Assembly: GCF_018390575.1 (NCBI RefSeq)
Contig: NZ_JAHBCJ010000006.1
Location: 124,001-188,000, forward strand
Direction: 5' to 3'
DNA length: 64,000 nt
From: Bhargavaea massiliensis
Lineage (GTDB): Bacteria; Bacillota; Bacilli; Bacillales_A; Planococcaceae
The notes under the pieces were generated by a model. The model was not told where the DNA came from. It ran no database searches and was given only the letters and a program-made list of their open reading frames with translations. Of this stretch, positions 33,442 to 45,184 are shown piece after piece. The position numbers were made by a program, and so were the translations under genes. The stretch's first letter is position 1. Each line of letters begins with the position of its first letter.

Positions 33442-34404
33442 GTGAAGACCGGCCACAAATTCCAAAAAGGAGCCAAAATATACGGTCCGATCGTTGCCGG
33501 GGCAGCCCTCTGCTTTTTCCTGCCCCAGTTGTCCCTGGCCATCTTTGCGGGGTATTTCGCGTCCCCTGCCGTCTCATTCATGAAACGCGGGCTCCGCCTC
33601 CCGCTCCCCGTTGCCGCATTATTGGCAGAGCTTCTGATTCTGGCATCTGCCGCTTTTGTGCTGTTGTTCGCGCTTCAGCAGATCATCCTGGCTCTGCCTG
33701 CCATCCGGGCCGCCCTTTCCGTCATGCACTTTGACCATCCGGTCGCTTCCGAATGGCTGACCTATGCGGAAACGGCTGTATCCGCGGCGGGCGACAACCT
33801 GATCGACTCCTCGGCCGGCATGGTCCAGGCTGCTTTCGGCCAAGTGTTCTCCTTTATCCTTTTCCTGCTTGCTTTTTATTTCGCTCTCTTTGAGTCCGCG
33901 AGGGACCGCTTCTGGTTCCTGGCAGCCCTTCCCGCGGATGCAAGAAAAAAAGCAAAAGGAATGTTCCGTGAGGGCGGAAGCCTCTTCGGAACATTCCTAT
34001 TCGTTGAGCTCAGGCTGATTTTGCTGACATTCGCCATCCTCAGCATCGGACTGGCGGCACTCGGATTTGGGTCCCCGGTCGGCCGGGCATTCCTGATCGC
34101 CTTGGCAGACAGTCTGCCGTTTCTCGGCATCGGGATATTTCTGATCCCCATGGCCGCCTATTATCTGCTCAGCGGCAACCCTCTTTTGGGCGCTGCGCTG
34201 ATCGTCCTCTACGTTTTCGTCATGCTGACCCGGCAAATCGCCGAATCACGGATGTGGGCAGCCACCTTTCAGCTCAGGCCATCACATACGTTCTTTATTA
34301 CTGCAGCGTCGATTCTGCTCTTCGGATTGGCAGGGATCTTACTGAGCCCCATTCTGCTATTCGTGGCAGCACGCGTCAGGAAGATGCCAGCCTTCAGCGG
34401 ATAA
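33442..34404 (+). CDS. ytvI: YtvI-like AI-2E family (PerM-type) membrane protein
   Basis: A 320-residue protein with seven to eight membrane segments, beginning after KGAKIYGPIVAGAALCFFLPQ and ending with ILLFGLAGILLSPILLFVAA. It belongs to the AI-2E/UPF0118 family, some of whose members export small molecules or ions; the substrate here is unknown. It starts at a GTG with AGGAGCGTG upstream and is divergent from citZ, the B. subtilis arrangement. Confidence 0.82.
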   Translation: MKTGHKFQKGAKIYGPIVAGAALCFFLPQLSLAIFAGYFASPAVSFMKRGLRLPLPVAALLAELLILASAAFVLLFALQQIILALPAIRAALSVMHFDHPVASEWLTYAETAVSAAGDNLIDSSAGMVQAAFGQVFSFILFLLAFYFALFESARDRFWFLAALPADARKKAKGMFREGGSLFGTFLFVELRLILLTFAILSIGLAALGFGSPVGRAFLIALADSLPFLGIGIFLIPMAAYYLLSGNPLLGAALIVLYVFVMLTRQIAESRMWAATFQLRPSHTFFITAASILLFGLAGILLSPILLFVAARVRKMPAFSG

Positions 34405-34780
34405 TGACCATGCTTCCATTCTTCATCTTTTTCCGTATTTGCCGGTAAAGAAACGGTTTTAGCTTTTTCCTGACTGCCGGCATCAGCAAAAACAAACCGA
34501 TTGCATCCGTGATGAAGCCCGGGAACAGGAGCATAAGGCCGCCAGCCAAAATAAACAGTCCATCCAGTGCGGCATTACCCGGCGGATACCCTTCGGCCGC
34601 CTGTTTCCTGATTTCCTGCCATGCCCGCAGCCCTTCCCGCTTTGCCAGGTAGGATCCGGCAGCGGCGGTCAGCAGGATCAGAAGGATCGTTTCAAACATA
34701 CCTATATGGCTTCCTGCGTAAAGGAGGACGGCCAATTCGGTCGTCGGAACAACGATAAACAAAAGGAACAGCCATTTCAA
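34394..34780 (-). CDS. fxsA: FxsA family membrane protein
   Basis: A 128-residue protein with three hydrophobic segments: LFLLFIVVPTTELAVLLYAG, ETILLILLTAAAGSYLA and the LDGLFILAGGLMLLFPGFIT block that defines FxsA. The tail is basic. The family is named for suppression of F-exclusion of phage T7; its normal role is unclear. Its end overlaps the convergent ytvI gene by 11 bases. Confidence 0.88.
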   Translation of the reverse strand: MKWLFLLFIVVPTTELAVLLYAGSHIGMFETILLILLTAAAGSYLAKREGLRAWQEIRKQAAEGYPPGNAALDGLFILAGGLMLLFPGFITDAIGLFLLMPAVRKKLKPFLYRQIRKKMKNGSMVIIR

Positions 34781-34794
34781 ATTGCAAAATCCTT

Positions 34795-34830
34795 TCGAAA
34801 GACGCCCTGCCGATCCGGCCAGGGCGTCTT
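34795..34830 (-). terminator. Terminator of the acc-pfkA-pyk operon
   Basis: AAGACGCCCTG (34799-34809) and CAGGGCGTCTT (34820-34830) pair perfectly; on the minus strand TTTC follows, a short T-run. Confidence 0.65.
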
Positions 34831-34845
34831 GGGTTCTTGATTAAA

Positions 34846-36606
34846 TTATAACACGGATGCATGGCCGTTGTAGACTACACCGGCTTCGGCATCGATTGTC
34901 AGATCTTGGCCATCTTCGATTTCGGTCATGGCATTTTTCACCCCGATGATGACCGGGATGCCCACGTTCAATCCGACGACTGCCGCATGGCTGGTCAGTC
35001 CGCCTTCCTGAACGACCAAGCCGGCGCATTGCTCGATTGCCGGCATCATGTCACGGTCCGTGCCGTAGGTGACCAGGATTTTGTCCTTCGTATCGCGCGC
35101 GAGCGCTTCTTCGGCATTTCGGACGACAACGGCCTGGCCAAACGCGACCGCCTTTCCGATGCCCTGGCCTTTTGCAAGGAGGTCCCCGATAACGTGTATT
35201 TTCATGAGGTTGGTCGTGCCCGCTTCCCCGACGGGTACACCTGCCGTGATAATTACGACGTCTCCGTGGGTGACGTACTTATGCTTAATGCTTTCCTCGA
35301 CCGATGTCTCAAGGATGGCATCGATCGATTTGACGCGCTCCCCGACGATTGGATAAACGCCCCAGACAAGCGTCAGCCTGCGCGAACAGTCGTCCGATGC
35401 CGTCACTGCGATGATCGGGCAGCCGGGGCGATACTTCGCAATCATCTTCGCAGTCTGTCCGCTTTCCGTTGGCGCGATGACGGCTCTGACGTTCAGGTTG
35501 ACTGCCGTGTAGGCGGCGGCCTGTCCGATTGCGTCTGTCATATTGCCTTCTTTTTCCCGTCGGCGTGTCGAAATAACAGAACGGTAATCAACGGCAGCTT
35601 CTGCGGTTTTCGCAATCCTGTCCATTGTCCGGACCGACTCTGCCGGATACTGGCCGGCGGCTGTTTCACCTGACAGCATGATTGCATCGGATCCGTCCAG
35701 GATGGCGTTTGCCACGTCGCTCGCCTCAGCACGCGTCGGGCGCGGGTTGCGCTGCATAGAGTCGAGCATCTGTGTGGCGGTGATCACCGGCTTTCCGGCC
35801 TGGTTGCACTTTTCGATCATCTGCTTTTGGACAATCGGCACTTCCTCTGCCGGAATTTCAACGCCGAGATCGCCCCGCGCGACCATCAGCCCATCAGATA
35901 CCTCGAGAATGGCGTCGAGGTTGTCGACCCCTTCCCGGTTCTCGATCTTCGGAATGATCTGCACGTGGCCTGCGCCGTTTTCCTCAAGCAATTTCCGGAT
36001 TTCCATGACATCCGACGCACGGCGGACAAACGATGCCGCGATAAAGTCCACTCCGTTTTTGATGCCAAAGAGAATGTCGGAGGCATCTTTTTCCGTGATC
36101 CCCGGTAATTGTACGGAGACTCCCGGTACGTTGACGCCTTTTTTGTCCTTCAGGGTTCCCGCATTCCGGACGATCGTCCTAATCCTGCCGGCTTCGGGAT
36201 CCGACGCCCGGACTTCAAGTTCGATCAGGCCGTCATCCAGCAGGATCGTAGAGCCGGCATGCACGTCTTCGGCAAGCATGTCGTAAGTGACCGAGAATCG
36301 CTCGGAGTTGCCGAGCACTTCGGTCATCATGATATCGAGCTCCTGCCCGTTCTCAAGCTCCACCGCTCCACCTTCCATCTTGTGGGTGCGGATTTCCGGT
36401 CCCTTCGTGTCCAGAAGGATGCCGACAACCTGGTTCATCTTGCTTGCAGCCTCACGGATATTGCGGATTCTCGCCAAGTGCTCTTCATGGTCACCATGGG
36501 AGAAGTTGAGCCTTGCCACGTTCATGCCCGCGCTAATCAACTGCTCCAGCATCTCAGGCGATTCACTCGCAGGCCCGATTGTACATACGATTTTTGTCTT
36601 CCTCAC
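34846..36606 (-). CDS. pyk: Pyruvate kinase (with C-terminal PEP-utilising-type domain)
   Basis: A 586-residue pyruvate kinase. Core motifs: [37 protein letters not shown] and [17 protein letters not shown]; the extra C-terminal domain (about 475-586) includes [19 protein letters not shown], as in Bacillus enzymes. It converts PEP to pyruvate with ATP formation. It follows pfkA by 18 bases. Confidence 0.97.
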   Translation of the reverse strand: MRKTKIVCTIGPASESPEMLEQLISAGMNVARLNFSHGDHEEHLARIRNIREAASKMNQVVGILLDTKGPEIRTHKMEGGAVELENGQELDIMMTEVLGNSERFSVTYDMLAEDVHAGSTILLDDGLIELEVRASDPEAGRIRTIVRNAGTLKDKKGVNVPGVSVQLPGITEKDASDILFGIKNGVDFIAASFVRRASDVMEIRKLLEENGAGHVQIIPKIENREGVDNLDAILEVSDGLMVARGDLGVEIPAEEVPIVQKQMIEKCNQAGKPVITATQMLDSMQRNPRPTRAEASDVANAILDGSDAIMLSGETAAGQYPAESVRTMDRIAKTAEAAVDYRSVISTRRREKEGNMTDAIGQAAAYTAVNLNVRAVIAPTESGQTAKMIAKYRPGCPIIAVTASDDCSRRLTLVWGVYPIVGERVKSIDAILETSVEESIKHKYVTHGDVVIITAGVPVGEAGTTNLMKIHVIGDLLAKGQGIGKAVAFGQAVVVRNAEEALARDTKDKILVTYGTDRDMMPAIEQCAGLVVQEGGLTSHAAVVGLNVGIPVIIGVKNAMTEIEDGQDLTIDAEAGVVYNGHASVL

Positions 36607-36624
36607 ATCGCTCGCCCCAATCCT

Positions 36625-38570
<1,946 letters not shown>

Positions 38571-38571
38571 A

Positions 38572-39432
38572 TCAGCGTGCCTCCTTCATGTGGAATCGGA
38601 TCAGTGTGGAGAGCGTCTGTTTCATCTCCGATCGGTGGACGACGGCATCCAGCTGTCCGTGCTCCATCAGGAACTCGGCTGTCTGGAAATCATCCGGAAG
38701 CTTCTCCCGCACGGTTTGCTCAATGACCCGGCGTCCGGCAAACCCGATCAGCGCCTTGGGTTCAGCCAGATTAATGTCACCTACTGAGGCAAAACTTGCT
38801 GATACTCCACCCGTTGTCGGGTGGGTCATGACCGAGATGAACAGGAGTCCCCGATCGGCATGACGGGAAAGCGCGACGCTCGTTTTCGCCATTTGCATCA
38901 GCGATAAAACGCCTTCCTGCATCCTGGCTCCGCCGCTCGCCGTGAAGATGACGAACGGAATTCCTTCATCTGTTGCCTTCTCGATCGAACGGGTGATTTT
39001 CTCACCAACAACCGATCCCATGGAACCCATCCGGAAATGGGAGTCCATGATCGCCACTGCCGTGCGCTGGCCGTCAATCTCGCCAATGCCGGTAAGCACC
39101 GCTTCGTTCAGGCCCGTCTTCTCCGCATCCGCATTCACTTTTTCTTCATATGAAGGAAATCCTAGCGGGTTGACGGTTTTCAAATCTTCATCCATCGGGA
39201 CGAACGTTTCCTGGTCAAACAGGCAGTCTACGCGTTCATAGGCAGTCATTTTATAATGATGTCCGCAGTCAGGACAGACTTTATCGCATTTCATCAGGTC
39301 CTTTGTCAGGACGATGGATTTACATTCGGGACATTTTGTCATGAGTCCTTCGGGTACATCTTTTGATGCCTCAGAAGGAACGGTCATATATCGTTTTTTA
39401 TTTTTCTTGAACATCTCTCGGATGATCGCCAT
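38572..39432 (-). CDS. accD: Acetyl-CoA carboxylase carboxyltransferase subunit beta
   Basis: A 286-residue subunit with an N-terminal zinc ribbon (C34, C37, C53, C56) and a crotonase-like core ([54 protein letters not shown]). The ATG at 39432 follows AAAGGGGG and lies inside the end of the GntR gene (35-base overlap), implying coupled translation. Confidence 0.97.
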   Translation of the reverse strand: MAIIREMFKKNKKRYMTVPSEASKDVPEGLMTKCPECKSIVLTKDLMKCDKVCPDCGHHYKMTAYERVDCLFDQETFVPMDEDLKTVNPLGFPSYEEKVNADAEKTGLNEAVLTGIGEIDGQRTAVAIMDSHFRMGSMGSVVGEKITRSIEKATDEGIPFVIFTASGGARMQEGVLSLMQMAKTSVALSRHADRGLLFISVMTHPTTGGVSASFASVGDINLAEPKALIGFAGRRVIEQTVREKLPDDFQTAEFLMEHGQLDAVVHRSEMKQTLSTLIRFHMKEAR

Positions 39433-40084
39433 CGGTATTCCCCCTTTGAGCGTGTACAATTTCGGTCCATGTTTCATAGGCTTCCACTGCTTTTTCTGTC
39501 TCGCCGCTCCGAATCGTCCGGAGCATGCCGGCGATTGCGGTCCGTTCCTCAGCTTCTGCTTCTCCTGTATAGGGCTTCCCGGCATACTGATAAAGCAGGT
39601 GCCAGATTTTCAGGGACAGTCGGTTCCCGGATGCGATCAGCACTTCCCGCACTATGTCTTCCCGCAGATAAGGTACATCTGATTCCACTGCAGAAATGAG
39701 ACTGTCCCAAAGCGGCAGTGCGCGGATTTCATCATGGCCGGATGCGACACGGACCGCTTCCTTTTCATGAATCTGCATTGTTGCGCTTACGTCCTCCAGT
39801 GACTTCGGCTCCTGCATGATAAATGCCGCAAGGACTTCGACTAGCTGATGTTTTCGGAAGTCGGACAGAAAGGTGCCCTCTCCTTGCCTCGACTCGATCA
39901 GCCCGAGCAATTCCAGGCTCCGCAGCGCTTCCCGGATCGTCGACCGTCCGGTGCCGAGCCGCTCGGCAAGCACCCGTTCGGAAGGAAGCTTATCGCCTGC
40001 CCGGATGTTTTCATTCCCGATGAGCGAGCGCAATTCCTGCACCACTTCAAGAAACATCTTGCGGGATGGTTTGGTTTCGGTCAT
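39398..40084 (-). CDS. FadR-subfamily GntR transcriptional regulator of the acc operon
   Basis: A 228-residue regulator. Winged helix at residues 8-75 ([20 protein letters not shown], then [20 protein letters not shown]), followed by an all-helical FCD-type effector domain ([34 protein letters not shown]). FadR-type members bind acids or acyl-CoA. It is the first gene of a run into accD, accA, pfkA and pyk, with a palindromic operator about 30 bases before its ATG. AAGGAG precedes the ATG at 40084. Autoregulation and control of fatty-acid synthesis are inferred. Confidence 0.85.
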   Translation of the reverse strand: MTETKPSRKMFLEVVQELRSLIGNENIRAGDKLPSERVLAERLGTGRSTIREALRSLELLGLIESRQGEGTFLSDFRKHQLVEVLAAFIMQEPKSLEDVSATMQIHEKEAVRVASGHDEIRALPLWDSLISAVESDVPYLREDIVREVLIASGNRLSLKIWHLLYQYAGKPYTGEAEAEERTAIAGMLRTIRSGETEKAVEAYETWTEIVHAQRGNTDGDHPRDVQEK

Positions 40085-40115
40085 GTAGCGCTCCTTGTTA
40101 TGCCATTTAATTGAA

Positions 40116-40130
40116 AGTGGTCTGACCACT
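40116..40130. promoter_or_regulatory. Palindromic operator before the GntR-acc operon
   Basis: AGTGGTCTGACCACT is a perfect 7-1-7 palindrome containing TGGTCTGACCA, close to the TGGTNNNACCA core bound by FadR-type GntR proteins. It lies 32 bases upstream of the regulator's start codon, a position fit for autoregulation. Confidence 0.65.
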
Positions 40131-40254
40131 CGTACCCATACAGCATAACGGAATCGGAAAATCGAGTAAAGAAAAAACTGTACAGAATTTCTGTACAGTC
40201 CAGGTTGCAGACAATGAAAGCATGATGGTTTTTTCTTTTATAGAAAATGATCCC

Positions 40255-40472
40255 GATTTCCACTGCGGGCCCTGGCTTACCGCGGCCGCTGCTCCAGCCG
40301 ACGGCAGTACAGAGACTGGCGTCTGCACGCATAAGCAACTCGCTGCGCGGCATCTTCTATGGGGTTCTTCAGCTCACGCTTTTCCCGCGGGAAAAAGATA
40401 CATCCCCGAATCCCCCTCGCACGAAGGAAATGTGCAGCACTTCCGAGGAGTCTCGGGCCCACCGCTTCAATA
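40255..40472. repeat. Dispersed intergenic repeat, copy C
   Basis: A GC-rich element starting GATTTCCACTGCGGGCCCTG and ending GAGTCTCGGGCCCACCGCTT then CAATACC, in the same orientation as the reverse of copy B, whose reverse strand reads GAGTCTCAGGTCCTACGCTC at the matching edge. Interior ACGCTTTTCCCGCGGG matches copy B's ACGCTTTTCCCGC. The rest of the gap to dnaE (40473-40685) shows no gene I would support. Confidence 0.6.
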
Positions 40473-40685
40473 CCGTCTGAAAATTTAGAATTAACAATTA
40501 AAAATGTGTTGGTTCCATCACAACAACCAGTTGCTGCAAATGTTTTTGAAGTAAGGGGCCAAACTCCCTGGAATCGCATAACTTGTCCTTTGTGCATAAA
40601 GTCAAAGCTAAAAGACCCAGATACGGCGCAATGCTCGCTTTCCGTTGCATGCAAACATAAACCTACATGGAGCAAGGCTCTTGCT

Positions 40686-40724
40686 AAAAAAATAGACAGG
40701 TCTGGATGTTTGCGTCCAGACCTG
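40686..40724 (-). terminator. Terminator of dnaE
   Basis: CAGGTCTGGA (40697-40706) and TCCAGACCTG (40715-40724) pair perfectly; the minus strand continues TCTATTTTTTT. Confidence 0.85.
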
Positions 40725-40753
40725 GTTATTTGATACCTGCTATCTACATAGGG

Positions 40754-43700
40754 TTACCCCTCAATATTCTTCACAATCAGTTGCAGGCGGCCGTTGCGCA
40801 GTTCCGGTTGGCCGGCCAGGCGGATACCGGTTTCTTCCGTGAGCAGGCGGTTGAAGGCCGCGTATTCTTTCGGAAACAGGGTACAGTCGACTTCTCCCGT
40901 GTCGTCCTGAAGGCTGAAAAACGCCATGGCTTCGCCTTTTTTCGTCCTGATGCGCTTGATGTCGGTGATGATGCCTGCAACACGGACTCTGCCGCTTCCG
41001 CCGCCGAGTGCGGCAATATCTGCGAACGAGCCATTCTGGTCGGCCTTCAGCCTTGCAGCGGGGTGTTCAGAAATATAAAAGCCGAGCGTGTCGCGTTCAT
41101 ATTGAAGTTTCAGCGCTTCAGGAAGCGTTCCCGCATCGGAATATTTCTGACGGCCAAATGATGCGGCATCCCCTCCGAACAGATCATCCTCTTCGGTCGG
41201 CCGTACGAGATTCGCATACGTTTCGGCTGCCGGTATCGAGGCAAGGAGGACGGCACGGTCCGGATGGAATTCATCCAGCGCTCCCGCACGGGCAAGCGGC
41301 TCGGCCGCCCCTCTCGTGAAATGAGCACCGGAAAGGGCGACTGCCATGTCAAACAGATCCTCCCACGGCGCGGATTGTTTTCTTGCACCCAACAATTTTT
41401 TAATAAACGGTGCAGGGACCCCCTTGATGCCGGAGAGGCCATAGCGGATCGCGCCATCCTCCACTCTGCATGCATAGCCGCTTTTTTTGACAGATGGGGG
41501 AAGGATTTGGATGCCCTTCATGCGGACCTCGCTGACCAGTTTTGAAATCCGGTCCGCATCACCCGCAGCCTGTGAAAGCAGAGCGGCATAAAAGTATGCC
41601 GGTTCATGCGCTTTCAGGTAAGCCAGGCGGAATGAAATCAGCGAATAGGCGACTGCATGGCTTTTCGGAAAGCCATAATCTGCGAACCTCACGATATAGT
41701 CGTAGACCCTGACTGCGGATCCGCGGTCATATCCGCGGGATTCCGCTCCACGTACAAAGTGCTCCCGCTCCCGTTCCAGCACGTCCCGCTTTTTCTTGCT
41801 GACGGCACGGCGGAGAATGTCCGCCTCACCCATCGTGAATCCGGCCATCTGAACGGCAATCTGCATGATCTGTTCCTGGTAGACGATGATGCCGTAAGTT
41901 TCTTCGAGGATCGGGTCGATGTCCGGATGGATCGACGGAACACGCTCCCTGCCGTGCATCCTGCGTTCAAACACCGGGATATTGTCCATCGGGCCAGGCC
42001 TGTACAGCGCATTGATGGCATAGATGTCACGGAACCGCTCCGGTTTCAGCTTCCTGATCGTATCCCGCATGCCCGGTGACTCGAACTGGAAGACCCCGGT
42101 CATGTCTCCTGCCTGGAACAGCCGGATCGTTGCAGGGTCGTTTAGCGGGATCTTCCCGAAATCCAGATAAACGTTTCGGTCATACCGGATCATGGAGCGG
42201 ATGCGGTCCAGGAGCGTCAGATTTCTCAAGCCGAGAAAGTCCATTTTAAGAAGGCCTCGTTCCTCCACTTCCTTCATCGGCCACTGGGTCAGATAGATTC
42301 CTTCCGAACCGCTCGTGAGCGGCACCGTATCCACGAGCGGCACCGGCGCAAGGACGACACCCGCAGCGTGAGTGGATGCGTTTCTCGGGATTCCTTCAAG
42401 CGCAAGCGCTGCGTTCAGCCATTTTTGCCTGTTCGGTTCGGCTTCCGCCCAGCGAGCCAGAGGAGTGCCGGGTGCCGCTGCTTCCGCCAGCGTCATACCG
42501 GGCCGCCCGGGAATCATTTTGGAGATTTCCCTCTGTTCGGCTTCCGGAAAACCGAAAACGCGTGCCGTACTTCTTGCGGCAGCCCGTGCGGATAAAGTTC
42601 CGAACGTGATGATCTGCGCCACATGATCCCGGCCATATTTCGCAGCAACATATTCAATGACTTCATGCCGGCGGTGATCGGCAAAGTCCACATCGATGTC
42701 CGGCATGCTGACCCGCTCGGGGTTAAGGAAACGCTCAAAAATGAGGCCATAGGTAATCGGATCCACATCTGTAATCCCGAGTGCATAAGCGACCAGCGAC
42801 CCGGCCGATGACCCGCGGCCGGGTCCCGTCAGGATGCCCTTCGAAGCTGCGAAAGCGATGAAATCCGCCGTGATCAGGAAATAATCCGAGTATCCCATCG
42901 AAGAAATGACATTCAATTCATGGTTGATCCGGGCAGCATATTTATCCGGGATCGAACCGAGCCGATTTCTCAGCCCTTCCAGGCAATCCTTGCGCAGCCG
43001 CCCGTCCGCTGTCTCCCCTTCATCAAGCGGAAACCGGGGCATGAGGCGATCTGCTCCTGGTATCGTGTTGTTGCAGGACATCAGGAAATCTGCAGTCGCT
43101 TCCAGCCATTCCGGATGATCCGCAAACCTTTCCAACAGATCATCCGGCATGGGCAGCTCTGCTTCAGAGAGATCAGCCAGGGCGTTATCCGATAGCTTTC
43201 CTCCCTCATCGATCAGTCGGGCTACCCGGTATGCAAATGCGTCTTCTCTGTTCAGATAACGGGCAACAGCCGTCGCGCATACGGTCAGCCCCTCCTTTTC
43301 CGCAAATCTCACCCAACTTTCCTCATCGGCATGGGGCATGCCGCCCGGTCGGGAAATGCCGACGAATACCCGATCAGGACCGCCGGTTTCGAGTACGGCC
43401 TCCAACGCCTTTACCGGATCCCCATTTTCCATCGCTGCAGGGTCAACGACGAGCAGGCACCCCCTGCTGTATGCTTTCAGCCAGGATGGAGGAAGTTCCC
43501 TGCGGTCCTTTACGGACAGCGCACTGCTCATTTTCAGCAGGTTCTGGTAGCCTCCGTCGTCTTTTGCATAGATAAAGGCCGGCAAAACGCCGGCCTCCGT
43601 CTCAATCTGTACGGTAAGCCCCATGACGGGACGGATGCCAGCGGATTCCAATGCCCGGGCAAACGGCAGGATGCCGTACAGTTTCGTATTGACAATCGCC

Positions 43701-43807
43701 GCCGCGATGGCTCCCCGTGCCTTGAGAGCTTCCGGAAGCATGCCGGGCCGGATGATGCTTTGAAGCGGATCATCCGATGTCATGATCTGCGCATATGCGA
43801 TGTTCAT
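40754..43807 (-). CDS. dnaE: DNA polymerase III subunit alpha, DnaE type
   Basis: A 1017-residue C-family polymerase, somewhat shorter than the roughly 1100 usual. Palm motifs GPGRGSSAGSLVAYALG and PDIDVDFADHRR carry the catalytic aspartates; a helix-hairpin-helix region and an OB fold (VRVAGIITDIKRIRTKKGEA) follow. The N-terminal PHP domain has lost its metal ligands: the usual H-x-H-S segment reads QIMTS and the usual TDHG reads VNTK. In Bacillus, DnaE extends primers before PolC takes over. The ATG at 43807 follows AGGGGG. Confidence 0.95.
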   Translation of the reverse strand: MNIAYAQIMTSDDPLQSIIRPGMLPEALKARGAIAAAIVNTKLYGILPFARALESAGIRPVMGLTVQIETEAGVLPAFIYAKDDGGYQNLLKMSSALSVKDRRELPPSWLKAYSRGCLLVVDPAAMENGDPVKALEAVLETGGPDRVFVGISRPGGMPHADEESWVRFAEKEGLTVCATAVARYLNREDAFAYRVARLIDEGGKLSDNALADLSEAELPMPDDLLERFADHPEWLEATADFLMSCNNTIPGADRLMPRFPLDEGETADGRLRKDCLEGLRNRLGSIPDKYAARINHELNVISSMGYSDYFLITADFIAFAASKGILTGPGRGSSAGSLVAYALGITDVDPITYGLIFERFLNPERVSMPDIDVDFADHRRHEVIEYVAAKYGRDHVAQIITFGTLSARAAARSTARVFGFPEAEQREISKMIPGRPGMTLAEAAAPGTPLARWAEAEPNRQKWLNAALALEGIPRNASTHAAGVVLAPVPLVDTVPLTSGSEGIYLTQWPMKEVEERGLLKMDFLGLRNLTLLDRIRSMIRYDRNVYLDFGKIPLNDPATIRLFQAGDMTGVFQFESPGMRDTIRKLKPERFRDIYAINALYRPGPMDNIPVFERRMHGRERVPSIHPDIDPILEETYGIIVYQEQIMQIAVQMAGFTMGEADILRRAVSKKKRDVLEREREHFVRGAESRGYDRGSAVRVYDYIVRFADYGFPKSHAVAYSLISFRLAYLKAHEPAYFYAALLSQAAGDADRISKLVSEVRMKGIQILPPSVKKSGYACRVEDGAIRYGLSGIKGVPAPFIKKLLGARKQSAPWEDLFDMAVALSGAHFTRGAAEPLARAGALDEFHPDRAVLLASIPAAETYANLVRPTEEDDLFGGDAASFGRQKYSDAGTLPEALKLQYERDTLGFYISEHPAARLKADQNGSFADIAALGGGSGRVRVAGIITDIKRIRTKKGEAMAFFSLQDDTGEVDCTLFPKEYAAFNRLLTEETGIRLAGQPELRNGRLQLIVKNIEG

Positions 43808-43821
43808 CCCGATTCCCCCTG

Positions 43822-44757
43822 TCATTTGCTGCACAGTTCGCGGAGCGCCTGTGCCGCCCGCTCAGCCTCCGCCCAGTCTGCAGCGGATGCACCGGCGGCG
43901 AGCGCGTGGCCGCCCCCGCCGAAGCGCCGCGCCAGGCCATTGACAACCGGCCCTTTGGAACGGAAGCGGAGGCGGATCTGATCCTCTTCTTCAATCAGAA
44001 AAACCCAGGCGATCAGACCCTTGACGGCACCAGGAACTCCGACCAATTTTGCTGTATCCGAGGCGGTGACCCCGAATTCATCCATCGTCTCCGAAGTGAT
44101 TTTCACTACACCGACTCCGTTATCGACATTTAGATTCTGCAGGATATATCCGTTCAGCTTGAGCAGCGGCATATCCATCTCGTACATCGCGTTATGGAGT
44201 GAAGGCCGGTCAAAGCCGTGTGAAACAAGTTCTGCCGCTGCAAGAAACGTACCAGGGCCGGCTGATGGATGCAGGAAGCGCCCCGTATCACCGATAATGC
44301 CTGCGTAAAGCAGCCGGGCGGCATCTGCACTCATCTTCCAGCCGCTTGACTGCTCCCCTTCCTTGAACAGACGGTAGATCAGCTCGCTTGTTGCGCTGGC
44401 CTCCGGCTCCACCCATCTCATCATGCCGTAACGGTCATCATCGGGATGGTGGTCGATCTTGATGAGCTCGGCTCCTTCACTGTAATGGCTGCCGTCAATT
44501 CTTTCCGTATTCGCCGTGTCGGTCACGATGACGAGTGCTCCCTCATAGAGCTGCGCGCTCACTTCGTCCGGACGTCCGAGATAGTCCAGAGAAAATTCAT
44601 GGTCGCCGGCCGCAAAAACCCGCTTGTCCGGATAATTGTCCTGAATCAGTGTTTTTAGGCCCAGCTGGGATCCGTAGGCATCCGGATCCGGCCTCACATG
44701 CCGGTGGATGATGATGGTATTGTATCGCTCAATTGTGTCGATGATTTGACGTTTCAA
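43822..44757 (-). CDS. nrnA: Bifunctional oligoribonuclease / pAp phosphatase NrnA
   Basis: A 311-residue DHH/DHHA1 phosphoesterase. Metal sites: HRHVRPDPDAYGSQLGLK near the N-terminus, VTDTAN, and DHHPDDD; the DHHA1 substrate loop is RFGGGGHALAAGA. It degrades nano-RNA and 3'-phosphoadenosine-5'-phosphate. The TTG at 44757 (LKRQIIDTIERYN) is used because GGAGG lies eight bases upstream. It is 14 bases before dnaE. Confidence 0.92.
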   Translation of the reverse strand: MKRQIIDTIERYNTIIIHRHVRPDPDAYGSQLGLKTLIQDNYPDKRVFAAGDHEFSLDYLGRPDEVSAQLYEGALVIVTDTANTERIDGSHYSEGAELIKIDHHPDDDRYGMMRWVEPEASATSELIYRLFKEGEQSSGWKMSADAARLLYAGIIGDTGRFLHPSAGPGTFLAAAELVSHGFDRPSLHNAMYEMDMPLLKLNGYILQNLNVDNGVGVVKITSETMDEFGVTASDTAKLVGVPGAVKGLIAWVFLIEEEDQIRLRFRSKGPVVNGLARRFGGGGHALAAGASAADWAEAERAAQALRELCSK

Positions 44758-44849
44758 CCTGATTCCCTCCATTGACCGGTCATTTCCCTTCGCAATCCGG
44801 CAAAATTCGATATACAATAAGGACAGTTTTGCTTGACCGGAGGGATTCA

Positions 44850-45158
44850 ATGCTTAATCTGATTTTCACCGCACTGATCGTATTTTCTGCGGTTGCCTAC
44901 CTTTACTTTAAGACGAAACAGTTCCGGACTGCCCTTCAGGCGGAGCGGCAGTACCACCGCAGCAGTGCCTCGGCCGCGCTCGGTGCGTTCATGATGCTGT
45001 TTGGTGCGAACCAGCTGCTCCTGTTTTCCGGTTTGATCACGTATCTGGTGGCAGCAGTCTTTATCTTGCTCGGGCTCTATGTCCTTGTCCACAATATCAG
45101 GGCCAGAAACCACTATGCCGGCTTCCTGGAAGAAGAGCGGCGGCTTAACGAAAAGTGA
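44850..45158 (+). CDS. ytpI: YtpI-like membrane protein
   Basis: A 102-residue protein with three membrane segments (LIFTALIVFSAVAYLYF, ASAALGAFMMLFGANQLLLF, YLVAAVFILLGLYVLV) and a charged tail. The gene order with nrnA and ytoI matches B. subtilis ytpI. Function unknown. GGAGGG lies seven bases before the ATG. Confidence 0.8.
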   Translation: MLNLIFTALIVFSAVAYLYFKTKQFRTALQAERQYHRSSASAALGAFMMLFGANQLLLFSGLITYLVAAVFILLGLYVLVHNIRARNHYAGFLEEERRLNEK

Positions 45159-45184
45159 TGCACACACTGTGCATCACTTTTTTT
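45152..45184. terminator. Bidirectional terminator between ytpI and ytoI
   Basis: AAAGTGATGCACA (45152-45164) and TGTGCATCACTTT (45168-45180) pair perfectly with T-runs on both strands. Confidence 0.85.

Noticed and set aside
40277-40675. 132-codon frame on the minus strand in the gap between dnaE and the GntR gene
   Set aside because: It runs through repeat copy C and low-quality sequence, is Arg/Cys-rich, lacks a ribosome site and looks like translated repeat.
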